A stretch of DNA of 64,000 nucleotides from Franconibacter pulveris DSM 19144. GTDB taxonomy: Bacteria > Pseudomonadota > Gammaproteobacteria > Enterobacterales > Enterobacteriaceae. The stretch covers positions 207,077 through 271,076 of the forward strand of contig KK211223.1 of assembly GCA_000621185.1 (NCBI GenBank). The letters run 5' to 3'. The notes beneath the pieces were generated by a model. It saw nothing but the letters and a program-made list of their open reading frames with translations, ran no database searches and was not told the DNA's origin. Positions within the stretch are counted from its first letter, which is position 1; every line of letters starts with the position of its first letter. Below, piece by piece: positions 9,159 to 19,388 of the stretch. Both the position numbers and the translations under genes were made by a program.

Positions 9159-10040
9159 TCACTTTGTAAATGTATTGAGTAAAAAATCAACAAGCACGCG
9201 CGCGCGGGGCGCCAGCTGGTGGCTCGGGTACTTCACCCATAGCGGCTGTGGCGCGGCCCAGTCGTCTTCAAGTAAAGGAAGAAGGCGGCCTTGAGCAATG
9301 TGCGGCTCCAGGTACCAGTCTGCGAGCGAAACGATGCCCATGCCCGCCAGCGCGGCGTCCACCAGCACGTCCGGATAGGTACTGATAAGCCAGGCGTTTT
9401 GCTCTTCAAGCGTTACCTCTTGCGCAAGCCAGCTTTGCAGGCGGCCGTTGCCGGGGTTGCGATGCACCAGGCAGCGATGGTGGGCTAAATCCTGCGGCGA
9501 ACGGGGCGCGCCGAACTGCGCCAGGTAGGCGGGCGAGGCGGCCATCATCATGCGCATCGGGGCGATTTCACGGGCTACTACGCGGTTGTCCTGTACGCTG
9601 CGCTGGCCGATGGCGACGTCAATGCGCTCGCCGATGAGGTTAACGCGGCGCGGATCCATCGCCAGATCGAGCCGGACTTTTGGGTAACGCTGCTGAAAAC
9701 GCGCCAGTTCGGGCATTAAACGGTAGCGGCCGAAGCCGGGAATAACGCTTATGCGCACCAATCCTTCCGGCTCGTCTGCCGGGTTCTCCAGCGCCTGATT
9801 CAGGGCGTGCCACAGCGGGGAAACCTGCTCGCGCAGCGCCACGCCTTCTTCCGTCAGCATCACAAAGTGGGTGTTGCGCTGAAACAGCACGCGCCCCAGC
9901 CGCTGCTCCAGCAGCCGCACGCTTTTGCTTACCGCGGCGGGCGTCACGCCCAGCATACGCGCCGCCGCAGAAAAGCTCTGGCTCTCCGCCGCCGCCAGAA
10001 AAGCGGGCAGCAGACGATGCACATCGGAAGTCAGCGCCAT
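9159..10040 (-). CDS. LysR-family transcriptional regulator
   Basis: A 293-residue regulator with the LysR layout. An N-terminal winged helix (PAFLAAAESQSFSAAARMLG followed by VTPAAVSKSVRLLEQRLG, about 12-50) precedes a substrate-binding domain with segments such as LVRISVIPGFGRYRLMPELA. It is divergent from an NAD(P)H oxidoreductase gene across about 100 bp, the usual LysR arrangement, so that gene is its most likely target. The inducer is unknown. Confidence 0.9.
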   Translation of the reverse strand: MALTSDVHRLLPAFLAAAESQSFSAAARMLGVTPAAVSKSVRLLEQRLGRVLFQRNTHFVMLTEEGVALREQVSPLWHALNQALENPADEPEGLVRISVIPGFGRYRLMPELARFQQRYPKVRLDLAMDPRRVNLIGERIDVAIGQRSVQDNRVVAREIAPMRMMMAASPAYLAQFGAPRSPQDLAHHRCLVHRNPGNGRLQSWLAQEVTLEEQNAWLISTYPDVLVDAALAGMGIVSLADWYLEPHIAQGRLLPLLEDDWAAPQPLWVKYPSHQLAPRARVLVDFLLNTFTK

Positions 10041-10142
10041 GGTTGATACCTTTGGTTGAAACAGAAATGCTTAAGGCCAGCCTACAGGTTAGCCTGCCGG
10101 CGTGACAACATAAAACCAACACCCCATAACGAGGAACGAAGA

Positions 10143-10673
10143 ATGAAAAAAGTGTTGGTTCTGGCAGGCCACCGCACCCCGGATGAATCCCGCGTTAACC
10201 GCGCCGCCGTCGAGGCGTTTAAAGCCTTGCCGCAGGTCACGGTGCATGAGCTGATGCGCGAGTACCCCGATTTTCAGATAGACGTGAAGCGCGAGCAGGC
10301 GCTGCTGCTGGCGCATGACGCGGTTGTGATGCTGTTTCCCTTCTGGTGGTACAGCTCGCCCGCCATTTTAAAAGAGTGGCAGGACCAGGTGCTGGAGCAC
10401 GGCTTCGCCTACGGCACGGGCGGCGACAGGCTGCGCGGCAAACCGTTTCTGCTGATGGTCTCCACCGGCGGCAGCGAACAGGCCTATTCGCCGGAGGGGT
10501 ATAATCGCTATCCCATTGACGCCTTCTGGCTGCCGTTCAACGCCACCGCGAACATGACCGGGATGATCTGGCAGCCGCCCGCGCTGATTCAGGGCACCCA
10601 CGTGCTGACGGATGACGATCTCGACGCGGGCGTCAGCCGCTGGTTAAGCCGCATCAACGCGCTTTGCGCCTGA
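10143..10673 (+). CDS. NAD(P)H:quinone oxidoreductase, flavodoxin-2 fold
   Basis: A 176-residue flavoprotein of the KefF/MdaB/NQO-like family. It starts with a beta strand and phosphate-binding loop (KKVLVLAGHRTPDESRVNRA), and carries the FPFWWYSSPAILKEWQDQVL segment that is diagnostic of this family. The ATG at 10143 has GAGGAACG just upstream. A longer reading from 10056 would place leader sequence in the regulator-gene promoter. It overlaps the convergent treC end by 30 bp. The role is probably quinone or electrophile detoxification, inferred from family and not from a specific substrate motif. Confidence 0.85.
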   Translation: MKKVLVLAGHRTPDESRVNRAAVEAFKALPQVTVHELMREYPDFQIDVKREQALLLAHDAVVMLFPFWWYSSPAILKEWQDQVLEHGFAYGTGGDRLRGKPFLLMVSTGGSEQAYSPEGYNRYPIDAFWLPFNATANMTGMIWQPPALIQGTHVLTDDDLDAGVSRWLSRINALCA

Positions 10674-12335
10674 AGCGCCCGGCGCCTGCAGCCAGTAGAC
10701 CGCCTCGAACGGGCGCAGCGTGCCTTCGCAAGGCCGGGATGCCGGGTCCGGGTAGTTGCTCATCAGCACCTGCCAGCCGTCGCCGCATTCACCCGGCATG
10801 CACCAGTGGCTTTCACGGCTCAGGTTGGCGACCACCATCAGCTGCTGGCCCTGCCATTCGCGGCGATAGCACCAGATAAACGGATGCTCCGGCAGCAGAT
10901 CCTGATAGCTGCCCCAGGTAAAGACAGGGTGCGCTTTGCGCAGGCGAATCAGTTTCTGATAGGCGTAAAAGACCGAGTCGGGGTCGTTCAGCGCGGCCCT
11001 GGCGTTGATGGCGCGGTAATTATCGCAAAGCCCTATCCACGGCGTGCCGGTAGTGAACCCGGCGTTGTCGCTGTCGTCCCACTGCATCGGCGTGCGGCTG
11101 TTGTCGCGCGACTTGCTGGCAAGAATAGCGAGCAAATGCTCCGGCTTATGCCCCTGCGCCCGCAGCTCGGCGAACATGTTATGGCTCTCCACATCACGGT
11201 AGTCAATGATGCGGGTGAAGTGCGGGTTGGTCATGCCCAGCTCCTCGCCCTGATAGATATAGGGCGTGCCCTGCATGCCGTGCAGCACCATGGCTAACAT
11301 TTTCGCCGCCGGGACGCGCAGCTCTCCTTCGTCGCCAAAACGGGAAACGATGCGCGGCTGGTCGTGGTTACACCAGAACAGCGCATTCCACGCCACGTTG
11401 TGCATACCCTGCTGCCAGTGGTTGAAGATAGCCTTCAGCGCCACGTAATCGGGCGCCGCCAGCGTCCATTTCTGCCCGGCCGGGTAATCCACCTTCAGAT
11501 GGTGGAAGTTAAACGTCATGGAAAGCTCTTTGCCGTCGAGCGCCGCGTAGCGCTGGCAGTTGGCGAGCGTGGTAGAGGACATTTCGCCTACCGTCATCAG
11601 CCCGCGCGGCGTGAACACATCGCGGCTGAACTCCTGCAAATAGTCGTGGATGCGCGGCCCGTCGGTGTAAAAACGCCGTCCGTCGCCGTTAACGTCATCC
11701 GGGAAATCCTGATCCTTGGAGATAAGATTAATGACGTCGAGGCGCAGCCCGTCCACGCCGCGGTCGGCCCAGAATTCGCATACCTTTTTAAGCTCGGCGC
11801 GCACCGCGGGATTCTCCCAGTTGAGGTCCGCCTGCTCCGGTGCGAAAAGGTGCAGATAGTATTGTCCGCTTTCGGCGTGCCAGCGCCAGGCGCTGCCGCC
11901 AAACTTGGAACGCCAGTTGTTCGGCGCCACCTCCGGCGAGCCGTCGCGCCAGATGTAAAAATCGCGGCGCGGGCTCTCTTTGTGCACCGCCTCGTGAAAC
12001 CAGGCGTGCTGCGTTGAGGTGTGGTTAAACACCATGTCGAGAATGATGCGGATGCCGCGCTCGTGGGCGCCCGCCACCAGCCGGTCGAAATCGTCCAGCG
12101 TGCCGTAAGCGGTGTCGATGGCGGTGTAGTGGGCGACGTCGTAGCCGTTATCCACCTGCGGCGAGATGTAAAACGGCGTGAGCCAGATGGCGTCCACGCC
12201 AAGCGTCTGCAGATAGTCAAGGCGCTGGATAACGCCCGCCAGGTCGCCGGTGCCGTTGCCGGTCGTGTCCTGAAAGCTCTTTGGGTAGATCTGATAAATA
12301 ACGCCTTGTTGCCACCACGGCGGAGTCATATTCAT
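10644..12335 (-). CDS. treC: Trehalose-6-phosphate hydrolase
   Basis: Cytoplasmic GH13 enzyme that cleaves trehalose-6-phosphate into glucose and glucose-6-phosphate. Conserved GH13 regions are visible: DMVFNHTS, GLRLDVINL (nucleophile Asp), MTVGEMS (acid/base Glu) and NHDQPRI. At 563 residues it is slightly longer than E. coli TreC because of a C-terminal tail ending GASGAKRVDAA, which overlaps the neighbouring oxidoreductase gene tail-to-tail. It lies 55 bp after treB on the same strand, forming the treBC operon controlled by TreR. Confidence 0.96.
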   Translation of the reverse strand: MNMTPPWWQQGVIYQIYPKSFQDTTGNGTGDLAGVIQRLDYLQTLGVDAIWLTPFYISPQVDNGYDVAHYTAIDTAYGTLDDFDRLVAGAHERGIRIILDMVFNHTSTQHAWFHEAVHKESPRRDFYIWRDGSPEVAPNNWRSKFGGSAWRWHAESGQYYLHLFAPEQADLNWENPAVRAELKKVCEFWADRGVDGLRLDVINLISKDQDFPDDVNGDGRRFYTDGPRIHDYLQEFSRDVFTPRGLMTVGEMSSTTLANCQRYAALDGKELSMTFNFHHLKVDYPAGQKWTLAAPDYVALKAIFNHWQQGMHNVAWNALFWCNHDQPRIVSRFGDEGELRVPAAKMLAMVLHGMQGTPYIYQGEELGMTNPHFTRIIDYRDVESHNMFAELRAQGHKPEHLLAILASKSRDNSRTPMQWDDSDNAGFTTGTPWIGLCDNYRAINARAALNDPDSVFYAYQKLIRLRKAHPVFTWGSYQDLLPEHPFIWCYRREWQGQQLMVVANLSRESHWCMPGECGDGWQVLMSNYPDPASRPCEGTLRPFEAVYWLQAPGASGAKRVDAA

Positions 12336-12390
12336 CGCACTGTCCTGCTTTGCAAAGGGCGCGGCTGCCCGCGCCCGTCATCACGGAAAA

Positions 12391-13809
12391 TTACACCACC
12401 AGCAGCGTGCCCTGGCGGAACTTACGCTTGTAGAGGAAAGAGGTCAGGATCATCGGGATAACAATCGCTACCGCCATCGCCAGCGCGAAAACCTGCCAGT
12501 AGCCCGGCTGGATGGAGAGAATGCCCGGCAGGCCGCCAACGCCGATACCGTTCGCCATAACGCCGTTCAGGCCGCACAGCAGCCCGGCGAGGCCGGAGCC
12601 AATCATGGCGCAGAGCATCGGGAAGCGGTATTTCAGGTTAATGCCGTACATGGCGGGCTCGGTGACGCCAAGGAAGGCGGAGATAGCCGCCGGAACGGAG
12701 ATCTCGCGCTCGTTGTGCTTGCGGCTGGTGATGATGATGCCTACCACCGCCGACGCCTGGGCGATGTTGGAAAGCGCAATCAGCGGCCACACCGGGGTGC
12801 CTCCCATGTTCTGAATCATCTGCATGTCGATGGCGAGCGTCGTCTGGTGCACGCCGGTTATCACCAGCGGCGCATAGAGGAAGCCAAACAGCGCGGCGCC
12901 GATGGGCGCGAAGCTGCCGGTCATCAGGTGACGCACCGCGAAAGCCACGCCGTCGCCAATCAGGCGGCCGAACGGACCGATAAAGGCGTGGGCCAGGAAG
13001 ACCGCGAGGATCAGCGAACAAACCGGCACCACCACCAGATAAAGATAGTCCGGCACCAGCCGTTTGATCCGCGTTTCAATGAACCCAAGCGCGAGGCCCG
13101 CCAGCAACGCCGGGATCACCTGCGCCTGGTAGCCCACTTTGGCTATCTGGAACAGGCCGAAATCCCACACTTCCGGCGTTTGCTGCCCGAGCAGGTAAGC
13201 GTTCATGAGCTGCGGGGAGACCAGCGTGACGCCAAGCACAATGCCGAGTATCGGCGTTCCGCCCATCTTGCGCACCGCCGACCAGCAGATACCCACCGGC
13301 AGGTAGAAGAAGATGGCTTCGCCAATCAGCCACAGGAAGTCGTAAATTGATTTCAGCGCCGGGAACATCTGCGCCAGCGTCTTGCCGTCGCTCATCGGCA
13401 GGTCGCCGATGACGTTGCGAAAACCAAGGATCAAGCCGCCGCTAATCAGCGCGGGCAGCAGCGGAAAGAATATTTCCGCAAAGTGGGAAATAAGACGCTC
13501 ATGCCATTTCATATTCTGGCGGGCCGCCAGCTTCGCCTGCTCTTTATTGGCGCTGCTGTGGCCGCTGGTGGCGATAAGCGCCTGGTAGTATTCGCCCACT
13601 TCCGGGCCAATCACCACCTGAAACTGACCGGCGTTGGTAAAGCAGCCCTTGACCATCGGCAGCGTTTCGATGGCTTTCGGGTCCGCTTTCGCCGGGTTAT
13701 TGAGCACAAAACGCAGCCGGGTAATGCAGTGGCTGACCGTGGCAATGTTTTCACGGCCACCCACGAGTGCTATCAGTCTGTCGATATCCTGTTGGTTTAT
13801 TTTTCGCAT
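12391..13809 (-). CDS. treB: PTS trehalose-specific EIIBC component
   Basis: Inner-membrane permease that takes up trehalose and phosphorylates it to trehalose-6-phosphate. The 472 residues comprise an N-terminal EIIB domain with phospho-acceptor Cys28 in NIATVSHCITRLRF, and a C-terminal EIIC domain with many hydrophobic segments, for example FFPLLPALISGGLILGF and the substrate-site region YAPLVITGVHQTTLAIDMQM. An EIIA domain is absent as usual, since Crr supplies it. First gene of treBC, preceded by a TreR-type operator. Confidence 0.96.
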   Translation of the reverse strand: MRKINQQDIDRLIALVGGRENIATVSHCITRLRFVLNNPAKADPKAIETLPMVKGCFTNAGQFQVVIGPEVGEYYQALIATSGHSSANKEQAKLAARQNMKWHERLISHFAEIFFPLLPALISGGLILGFRNVIGDLPMSDGKTLAQMFPALKSIYDFLWLIGEAIFFYLPVGICWSAVRKMGGTPILGIVLGVTLVSPQLMNAYLLGQQTPEVWDFGLFQIAKVGYQAQVIPALLAGLALGFIETRIKRLVPDYLYLVVVPVCSLILAVFLAHAFIGPFGRLIGDGVAFAVRHLMTGSFAPIGAALFGFLYAPLVITGVHQTTLAIDMQMIQNMGGTPVWPLIALSNIAQASAVVGIIITSRKHNEREISVPAAISAFLGVTEPAMYGINLKYRFPMLCAMIGSGLAGLLCGLNGVMANGIGVGGLPGILSIQPGYWQVFALAMAVAIVIPMILTSFLYKRKFRQGTLLVV

Positions 13810-13888
13810 GATGACGCCCCGTGACGGAGTAAAAGTAGGCTGAGGGTAAGACGGGCCAAGCTTATCCGTTTCCCTTCAGCGGGAAAAA

Positions 13889-13900
13889 GGGAACGTTCCC
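13889..13900 (-). promoter_or_regulatory. TreR operator
   Basis: A perfect 12-bp palindrome, GGGAACGTTCCC, lies in the 130-bp gap between treR and treB, about 80 bp upstream of the treB start. GalR/LacI-family repressors such as TreR bind palindromes of this form with a central CG. Confidence 0.75.
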
Positions 13901-13939
13901 GAAACAGGGCGGCGATCACAATATATCCGCAGGCAGGGG

Positions 13940-14887
13940 TTAACTCAGGGCGGCGGGAATGGTTATCTGACGCAGTTCAGCGTGCTGGGTTACCTGGGCG
14001 ATAAGCTGCAAGGCGGCCTGTTTGCCTGCCTGCGCGTAACCCGGGTCGACGGTGAGAATTTCAGGGTGAAGAAACTTCAGCAGCGGGGTATTGCCAACGC
14101 TCGCCAGCTGTAGCGGGGTGCGCGGATGTTGCTGCAGGTATTTGCTTGCGCCGATGGCGAGCGTGTCAGTGGCGCAGAGCAGGGCGGTGGTCTCTTCATT
14201 GAGCACTTTCGCCACGTGGTCATAGCCTTGCTTCATGGCGAGCCCCGGCAGGACAGCGTTGGGCGTCAGTTCATGCTGCCGGCAAAAGCTAAGATAGGCT
14301 TCGTGGCGGCGCAGGCCGGTCGTAACGTCGCTCTCCGGCACGCCGAGGTAGCTGATATGCCGGTGACCCTGTTCAAAGAGTCGCTGCATCAGGATGCGGA
14401 TAGCCCCTTCGTCGTCATAGCAGACCGAGGCGAAGCCTTCGGCATCGCGCGCCATCAGCACCAGCGTGTCGCGCCAGGGAGTGAGCATCGCTTCGTCGAT
14501 GCCGGTAAAGCCAAAGAGGATCACGCCGTCGATGTTGCGGTGGCTCAGCACGTCCAGATGCTCCTGCACCAGCTTCGTTGAAAACTGGCTTTCCATCATG
14601 ATCGGGTCGTAGCCCTGTTCGTAGAGACAGGGAAGCATGGTCTGCACCGCGAGGTTTTCTGAAAGGGAATCGAGACGGGTGACGATAATCGCCACCACTT
14701 TATCGCTCTGGCCGCGCATCGCCCGCGCCGAGCGGGAAGGGGAAAAACCGTGCTGACGCATGACCGCTTCCACCCGCTCGCGGGTGCGTTCGCTGACGCC
14801 GCTCTCGTTATTGAGCACGCGCGAAACGGTCGACTTTCCCACGCCGCTTAAGCGCGCGATGTCTTTGATGGTCAGGCGGTTTTGCAT
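13940..14887 (-). CDS. treR: Trehalose operon repressor
   Basis: LacI/GalR-family repressor (315 residues, as in E. coli) that binds trehalose-6-phosphate as inducer. The N-terminal helix-turn-helix and hinge are clear (TIKDIARLSGVGKSTVSRVL, then ESGVSERTRERVEAVM), followed by a periplasmic-binding-protein-like effector domain. It sits upstream of treBC on the same strand. In E. coli the next gene is mgtA; here ridA follows instead, and the roughly 300-bp gap 14888-15190 shows no gene apart from the ridA terminator. Confidence 0.95.
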   Translation of the reverse strand: MQNRLTIKDIARLSGVGKSTVSRVLNNESGVSERTRERVEAVMRQHGFSPSRSARAMRGQSDKVVAIIVTRLDSLSENLAVQTMLPCLYEQGYDPIMMESQFSTKLVQEHLDVLSHRNIDGVILFGFTGIDEAMLTPWRDTLVLMARDAEGFASVCYDDEGAIRILMQRLFEQGHRHISYLGVPESDVTTGLRRHEAYLSFCRQHELTPNAVLPGLAMKQGYDHVAKVLNEETTALLCATDTLAIGASKYLQQHPRTPLQLASVGNTPLLKFLHPEILTVDPGYAQAGKQAALQLIAQVTQHAELRQITIPAALS

Positions 14888-15142
14888 CGGTCCATTCCCC
14901 TGGCATATTAAGATTTTATATTCAACGGCTTAGGTTATCGCTTTTTCTGCCGGACGCAATGAGCATAGTCTGGTTTAGGTTTGGTTTGTCTGGCCGATGC
15001 TGGCGCAGGCGTACCCTGGCCTGGGTTTCAGGTGAAAGCGTCCCCGCTACCTTCGCCCGTCGCGCTTCGTTTTTCAATACCCTGGCTTGCCGCCATCAGG
15101 TAGACGAGGGGAGCGTGACGCGGCTGCGTCTTGCCAGCGCTA

Positions 15143-15174
15143 AAAAAGAAAAAGGCCACCGGAGTGACCTTTTT
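15143..15174 (-). terminator. Intrinsic terminator of ridA
   Basis: On the minus strand AAAAAGGTCAC pairs with GTGGCCTTTTT (one mismatch) around a CGGA-type loop, ending in T-rich sequence about 17 nt after the ridA stop. Confidence 0.85.
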
Positions 15175-15190
15175 AAGGCGAGTACGCCGA

Positions 15191-15577
15191 TTAACGGCGC
15201 ACGGCGATCGCTTCGATTTCGATCTTCACATCTTTCGGCAGACGCGCCACTTCCACGCAGGAGCGCGCCGGGAAGGTCGCCTGGTGTTCGGTGAAGAACG
15301 CTTCGTAGGTGGCGTTAACGGTGGCGAAATCGTTCAGGTCTTTCACGAAAACGGTGGTCTTCACGATATCGCCCACTTTCAGGCCAGCCGCTTCAACAAT
15401 GGCTTTCACGTTTTCCAGCGACTGACGCGCCTGAGCGGCGATGTCATCCGGCACGGCGCCGGTTTTCGGATCGACCGGGATCTGGCCGGAGGTGATGATC
15501 ATATTGCCCAGATCGACGCCCTGAACGTAAGGGCCGATAGCTGCGGGTGCATTTTCCGTCGCGAGTGTGCGGGACAT
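15191..15577 (-). CDS. ridA: Reactive enamine/imine deaminase RidA
   Basis: Small cytoplasmic YjgF/YER057c/UK114-family trimer that hydrolyses 2-aminoacrylate and related enamines made by PLP enzymes, protecting branched-chain amino acid synthesis. The 128 residues include the family signature PARSCVEVARLPKDVKIEIE, with the catalytic Arg at about 105, and GPYVQGVDLGNMIITSGQIP near the N-terminus. It lies downstream of pyrI on the same strand with 69 bp between, the E. coli order. Confidence 0.96.
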   Translation of the reverse strand: MSRTLATENAPAAIGPYVQGVDLGNMIITSGQIPVDPKTGAVPDDIAAQARQSLENVKAIVEAAGLKVGDIVKTTVFVKDLNDFATVNATYEAFFTEHQATFPARSCVEVARLPKDVKIEIEAIAVRR

Positions 15578-15646
15578 AGTCTCTCCTGAGTTAAGCGATT
15601 AGGCTCCCGCCATTATAGGGAGCCGCTGTGTCATTGCCAGTGTGAA

Positions 15647-16108
15647 TTAATCCGCCAGCACCACGTGGTGCGTAAACTCTTTTTCGCAATATTTGCACTT
15701 CAGCAGGATCTCATCGTTGCGCTGCTTCACGGCGAAGCCGGAGTCCACCGGCTCGCTGCGGCTGATGCAGTTGCTGTTCGGACAGACCAGCACTTTCTCG
15801 ATGCGCGAAGGCAGGCTCGGGCGGCTTTTGCCTACCACTTCATACTCGTCGATGCGGTTAACCGTCGCCTGCGGCGCGTAAAGCGCCAGCTGGTTAACCT
15901 GCTCATCGGTCAGGAACGTATTTTCAATTTTAATCAAGTCCTTGCGGCCCAGTTCGCCGGAGGGCAGGTTCAGGCCGATGGTGATGCGCTGGTCGGTTTC
16001 GGTGAGCTTGAACAGCGTCAGCAGCTTAAAGCCTACGTGCGCCGGGATATGGTCAATCACCGTGCCGCGCTTGATAGCTTCTACCTGTAATTTATTGTCG
16101 TGTGTCAT
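15647..16108 (-). CDS. pyrI: Aspartate carbamoyltransferase regulatory chain
   Basis: Allosteric subunit of ATCase that binds CTP/UTP (inhibition) and ATP (activation) and holds the catalytic trimers together. The 153 residues match E. coli, and the structural zinc ligands Cys109, Cys114, Cys138 and Cys141 are at the family positions (CPNSNC and CKYC). The gene begins 13 nt after pyrB in the pyrLBI operon. Confidence 0.97.
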   Translation of the reverse strand: MTHDNKLQVEAIKRGTVIDHIPAHVGFKLLTLFKLTETDQRITIGLNLPSGELGRKDLIKIENTFLTDEQVNQLALYAPQATVNRIDEYEVVGKSRPSLPSRIEKVLVCPNSNCISRSEPVDSGFAVKQRNDEILLKCKYCEKEFTHHVVLAD

Positions 16109-16121
16109 TTAAGCATCCTCC

Positions 16122-17057
16122 TTACAGAGCCAAATCGCGATTCAGAACCAGCGCCAGCAGCGCCTGGCGAGCGAAAATACCGTTGCCGGCCTGCTGGAAG
16201 TACCAGGCGTGCGGCGTTTTATCGACATCGGTTGTTATCTCATCCACGCGCGGCAGCGGGTGCAGCACCTTCATGTTGGCGCGCGCCCCTTCGAGGTCCG
16301 CTGCGCGCAGGATGAACTGCGCTTTGACGTTGGCGTATTCAGACGGGTCGAGACGCTCTTTCTGCACGCGGGTCATGTAGAGAATGTCCACTTCCGCCAC
16401 CACCTCGTCGATAGCCTCGTGGCGGCTCCAGACAATCCCTTTTTCATCCAGCATATCGAGGATGTATTGCGGCATCGCCAGCGCGTCGGGGGCGATAAAG
16501 TAGAAGCGGTTGCCGTTGAACTTCGCCAGCGCCTGAGCGAGCGAGTGCACAGTGCGGCCATATTTCAGGTCGCCCACCATCGCGATGTTCAGGTTCTCCA
16601 GACGTCCCTGGGTCTCCTGAATGGTGAAGAGATCGAGCAGCGTCTGCGTAGGGTGCTGGTTAGCGCCGTCGCCCGCATTCAACACCGGCACGCCGCCGGA
16701 GAATTCGGTGGCGAGACGCGCCGCGCCCTCCTGCGGGTGGCGCATTACAATGGCGTCCACATAGGTGCTGATAACCGAAATCGTGTCCGCCAGGGTCTCG
16801 CCTTTCTTGCCAAGCGAGGTGTTGCTGCTGTCGGAGAAGCCGACCACCGAAGCGCCGAGGCGATGCATCGACGTTTCAAAAGAGAGACGAGTGCGGGTAG
16901 AGGCTTCAAAGAAGCAGCTGGCGATAACTTTATGCCTGAGCAACTCCGGCTGCGGGTTCGCCTTGAGTTTCGCCGCCGTCTCCAGCACCAGCTCAAGCTC
17001 CTCTCGGCTGAGATCGTTAATGGAAATGATATGTTTCTTATAGAGCGAATTAGCCAT
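16122..17057 (-). CDS. pyrB: Aspartate carbamoyltransferase catalytic chain
   Basis: Catalyses carbamoyl phosphate plus aspartate to N-carbamoyl-aspartate, the committed step of pyrimidine synthesis. The 311 residues equal the E. coli length. The carbamoyl-phosphate site [17 protein letters not shown] and the aspartate-site loop HPLPRVDEI are all present. Expression is controlled by the UTP-sensitive attenuator and leader peptide immediately upstream. It shares a common fold with the argI product encoded nearby. Confidence 0.97.
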   Translation of the reverse strand: MANSLYKKHIISINDLSREELELVLETAAKLKANPQPELLRHKVIASCFFEASTRTRLSFETSMHRLGASVVGFSDSSNTSLGKKGETLADTISVISTYVDAIVMRHPQEGAARLATEFSGGVPVLNAGDGANQHPTQTLLDLFTIQETQGRLENLNIAMVGDLKYGRTVHSLAQALAKFNGNRFYFIAPDALAMPQYILDMLDEKGIVWSRHEAIDEVVAEVDILYMTRVQKERLDPSEYANVKAQFILRAADLEGARANMKVLHPLPRVDEITTDVDKTPHAWYFQQAGNGIFARQALLALVLNRDLAL

Positions 17058-17095
17058 TTCTGTCTCCTCTTCAGGCCGGCGGGTAAACGCTGGAC

Positions 17096-17124
17096 GAAAA
17101 AAAAGCCCCTCAATGAGGGGCTTT
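17096..17124 (-). terminator. pyrBI attenuator
   Basis: On the minus strand AAAGCCCCTCA and TGAGGGGCTTT form a strong stem ending in a run of eight T, 38 nt before the pyrB start. It is preceded by a pyrimidine-rich tract (GTTTTTCTTTCC), where RNA polymerase pauses when UTP is low. That allows the leader ribosome to catch up and block the hairpin. Confidence 0.92.
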
Positions 17125-17217
17125 CAGTAGAAATTGAATAGCGGAAAGAAAAACGGCGTGGCCGCCGCCAGCGTTGTGGCGACGCGGTAAGCGAGTTTGT
17201 CGAACAGACCTGACCAT
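17110..17217 (-). CDS. pyrL: pyrBI operon leader peptide
   Basis: The ATG at 17217 follows GGGAGGAAGC, a strong ribosome site, and opens 35 codons beginning [13 protein letters not shown], which resembles the E. coli PyrL start MVQCVRHFVLPRL. The frame crosses the U-rich pause tract and stops inside the loop of the attenuator hairpin, as needed for coupling translation to attenuation. Compared with E. coli, the U-tract is read in a different frame: the FFFPL signature appears only in the +1 frame, so an indel has altered the peptide while the mechanism is preserved. Confidence 0.8.
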   Translation of the reverse strand: MVRSVRQTRLPRRHNAGGGHAVFLSAIQFLLKAPH

Positions 17218-17429
17218 GCTTCCTCCCGGCAAATTGCCCGGCATTATACGCGCGCGCGTTAGCTTCGCAAGGGGCCGGATGCACATTTTGAGGACAGGAA
17301 TCGATTACGTAGAATAATTAAGTGGTAAAAATGCATATTTATTTTAGATGTTCACAAGGAAAGGGAGCAGGGTGCGGCTACGCAAAGAAGAATGTTGTCC
17401 TGACGCAGGTTTCTCGCAGAAAGCGGTAG

Positions 17430-17948
<519 letters not shown>

Positions 17949-18219
17949 TTTTCTTGCACAGGCGCTTCACTTTCCTGCATATGCGCAGCCAGTGAAATAT
18001 TCCGTTCACTGTTACGTTACGCAGCTATGGAATCTCTCATTCTGTGAACGTGCAAGGGGGGCGCCGCCGCCCCCTTTGTAATCCTGGCTCCCGGCGGAGA
18101 ATCGCCCGCTGAAGCGGGAACAGGCTCTCTACTTCAGCGCTGGCTTTTATAGGGAAAAAGCCTGCCTCCTTTCCCCTCTCTCCTTTGGAAAAAGAACCGG
18201 GATGAGCGGCAATCGCGAA

Positions 18220-19224
18220 TCATTGCGCCAGCGTCGCCACCATCACCGCTTTAATCGTATGCATGCGGTTCTCGGCCTGGTCGAAGACAATGCTGTTGGG
18301 CGATTCAAACACTTCGTCCGTCACTTCCATGCCGCCGTGCAGGCCGTACTGCTCCGCCATCTGTTTGCCAAGGGTGGTCTGATCGTCATGGAACGCGGGC
18401 AGGCAGTGCAGGAACTTCACCTGCGGGTTGCCGGTCAGCGCCACCATGTCGCGGTTCACCTGATAAGGCCGCAGCAGCGCAATGCGCTCCGCCCACTTCT
18501 CTTTGGCTTCGCCCATCGAGACCCAGACGTCGGTATAGAGAAAATCAGCGCCTTTCACCCCTTCAGCCACATTTTCCGTGAGGGTGATTTTGCCGCCGGT
18601 CTGCGCCGCCAGCGCCTGGCACTCCGCCACCAGGCTCGCTTCCGGCCAGCAGGCTTTCGGCGCCACGAGGCGCAAATCCAGCCCCGTCAGCGCCGCCGCT
18701 TCCAGCATGGAGTTGCCCATGTTGTTGCGCGCGTCGCCCGCATAGACCAGCGTCATCTCATTAAAGGCTTTGCCCGGCAGATGCTCCTGCATGGTAAGCA
18801 GGTCCGCCAGCAACTGCGTGGGATGGAACTCATTGGTCAGGCCGTTCCACACCGGCACGCCGGCGTGCTGCGCCAGCGTTTCCACCACCTCCTGGCCGTA
18901 GCCGCGATACTGAATGCCGTCATACATGCGGCCCAGTACCCGGGCGGTATCTTTAATTGATTCTTTATGCCCAATCTGGCTGCCGCTCGGACCAAGATAA
19001 GTCACGCGGGCGCCCTGGTCGTAAGCGGCAACTTCGAAAGAGCATCGTGTACGGGTAGAGTCTTTTTCGAAGATGAGCGCAATGTTTTTACCGGTCAGCT
19101 TTTGTTGCTCATTGCCTTGTTTCTTATCGCTTTTGAGCTTTGCGGCGAGCGCGAGCAAGTCAGCTATCTGGGCGGGGGTAAAATCGAGCAGCTTCAGAAA
19201 ATGTTTTTTATAAAAGGTCGACAT
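18220..19224 (-). CDS. argI: Ornithine carbamoyltransferase
   Basis: Converts ornithine and carbamoyl phosphate to citrulline in arginine biosynthesis. The 334 residues carry the carbamoyl-phosphate motif STRTRCSFE, the ornithine-site HCLPAFHD and the conserved [10 protein letters not shown]. Two adjacent ARG boxes overlap its promoter region, so ArgR with arginine should repress it. Position between pyrB and rraB matches the argI locus. The gap 17949-18219 downstream shows no gene or clear terminator. Confidence 0.97.
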   Translation of the reverse strand: MSTFYKKHFLKLLDFTPAQIADLLALAAKLKSDKKQGNEQQKLTGKNIALIFEKDSTRTRCSFEVAAYDQGARVTYLGPSGSQIGHKESIKDTARVLGRMYDGIQYRGYGQEVVETLAQHAGVPVWNGLTNEFHPTQLLADLLTMQEHLPGKAFNEMTLVYAGDARNNMGNSMLEAAALTGLDLRLVAPKACWPEASLVAECQALAAQTGGKITLTENVAEGVKGADFLYTDVWVSMGEAKEKWAERIALLRPYQVNRDMVALTGNPQVKFLHCLPAFHDDQTTLGKQMAEQYGLHGGMEVTDEVFESPNSIVFDQAENRMHTIKAVMVATLAQ

Positions 19225-19251
19225 CTTTTCCTCACATGGCTAACGCCACTT

Positions 19252-19290
19252 ATTGAATTAAAATTCAATCTATATGTATGAATATTCATT
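19252..19290 (-). promoter_or_regulatory. Tandem ARG boxes (ArgR operator) of argI
   Basis: Two 18-bp palindromes, ATTGAATTAAAATTCAAT (19252-19269) and TATGTATGAATATTCATT (19273-19290), are separated by exactly 3 bp. This is the canonical arrangement bound by one ArgR hexamer. They lie 28 bp upstream of the argI start codon. Confidence 0.92.
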
Positions 19291-19388
19291 TGCAACCCCG
19301 CGTAATAAAACTTTGCGGTGAAAGGTGGAGGCATTGGCGTCGGTATGTGAAAATAAAGGATATTCGCCGACACACTGAGGAACGAGCC

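Noticed and set aside
14959-15294. 111-codon + strand frame between treR and ridA
   Set aside because: It overlaps the ridA gene and its terminator, has no ribosome site, and looks like random Arg-rich translation.
16745-17284. Long minus-strand frame covering the pyrL region and the start of pyrB
   Set aside because: It uses a frame different from both pyrL and pyrB, is Arg/Ser-rich, and has no homology; the attenuator and pyrL explain the region.
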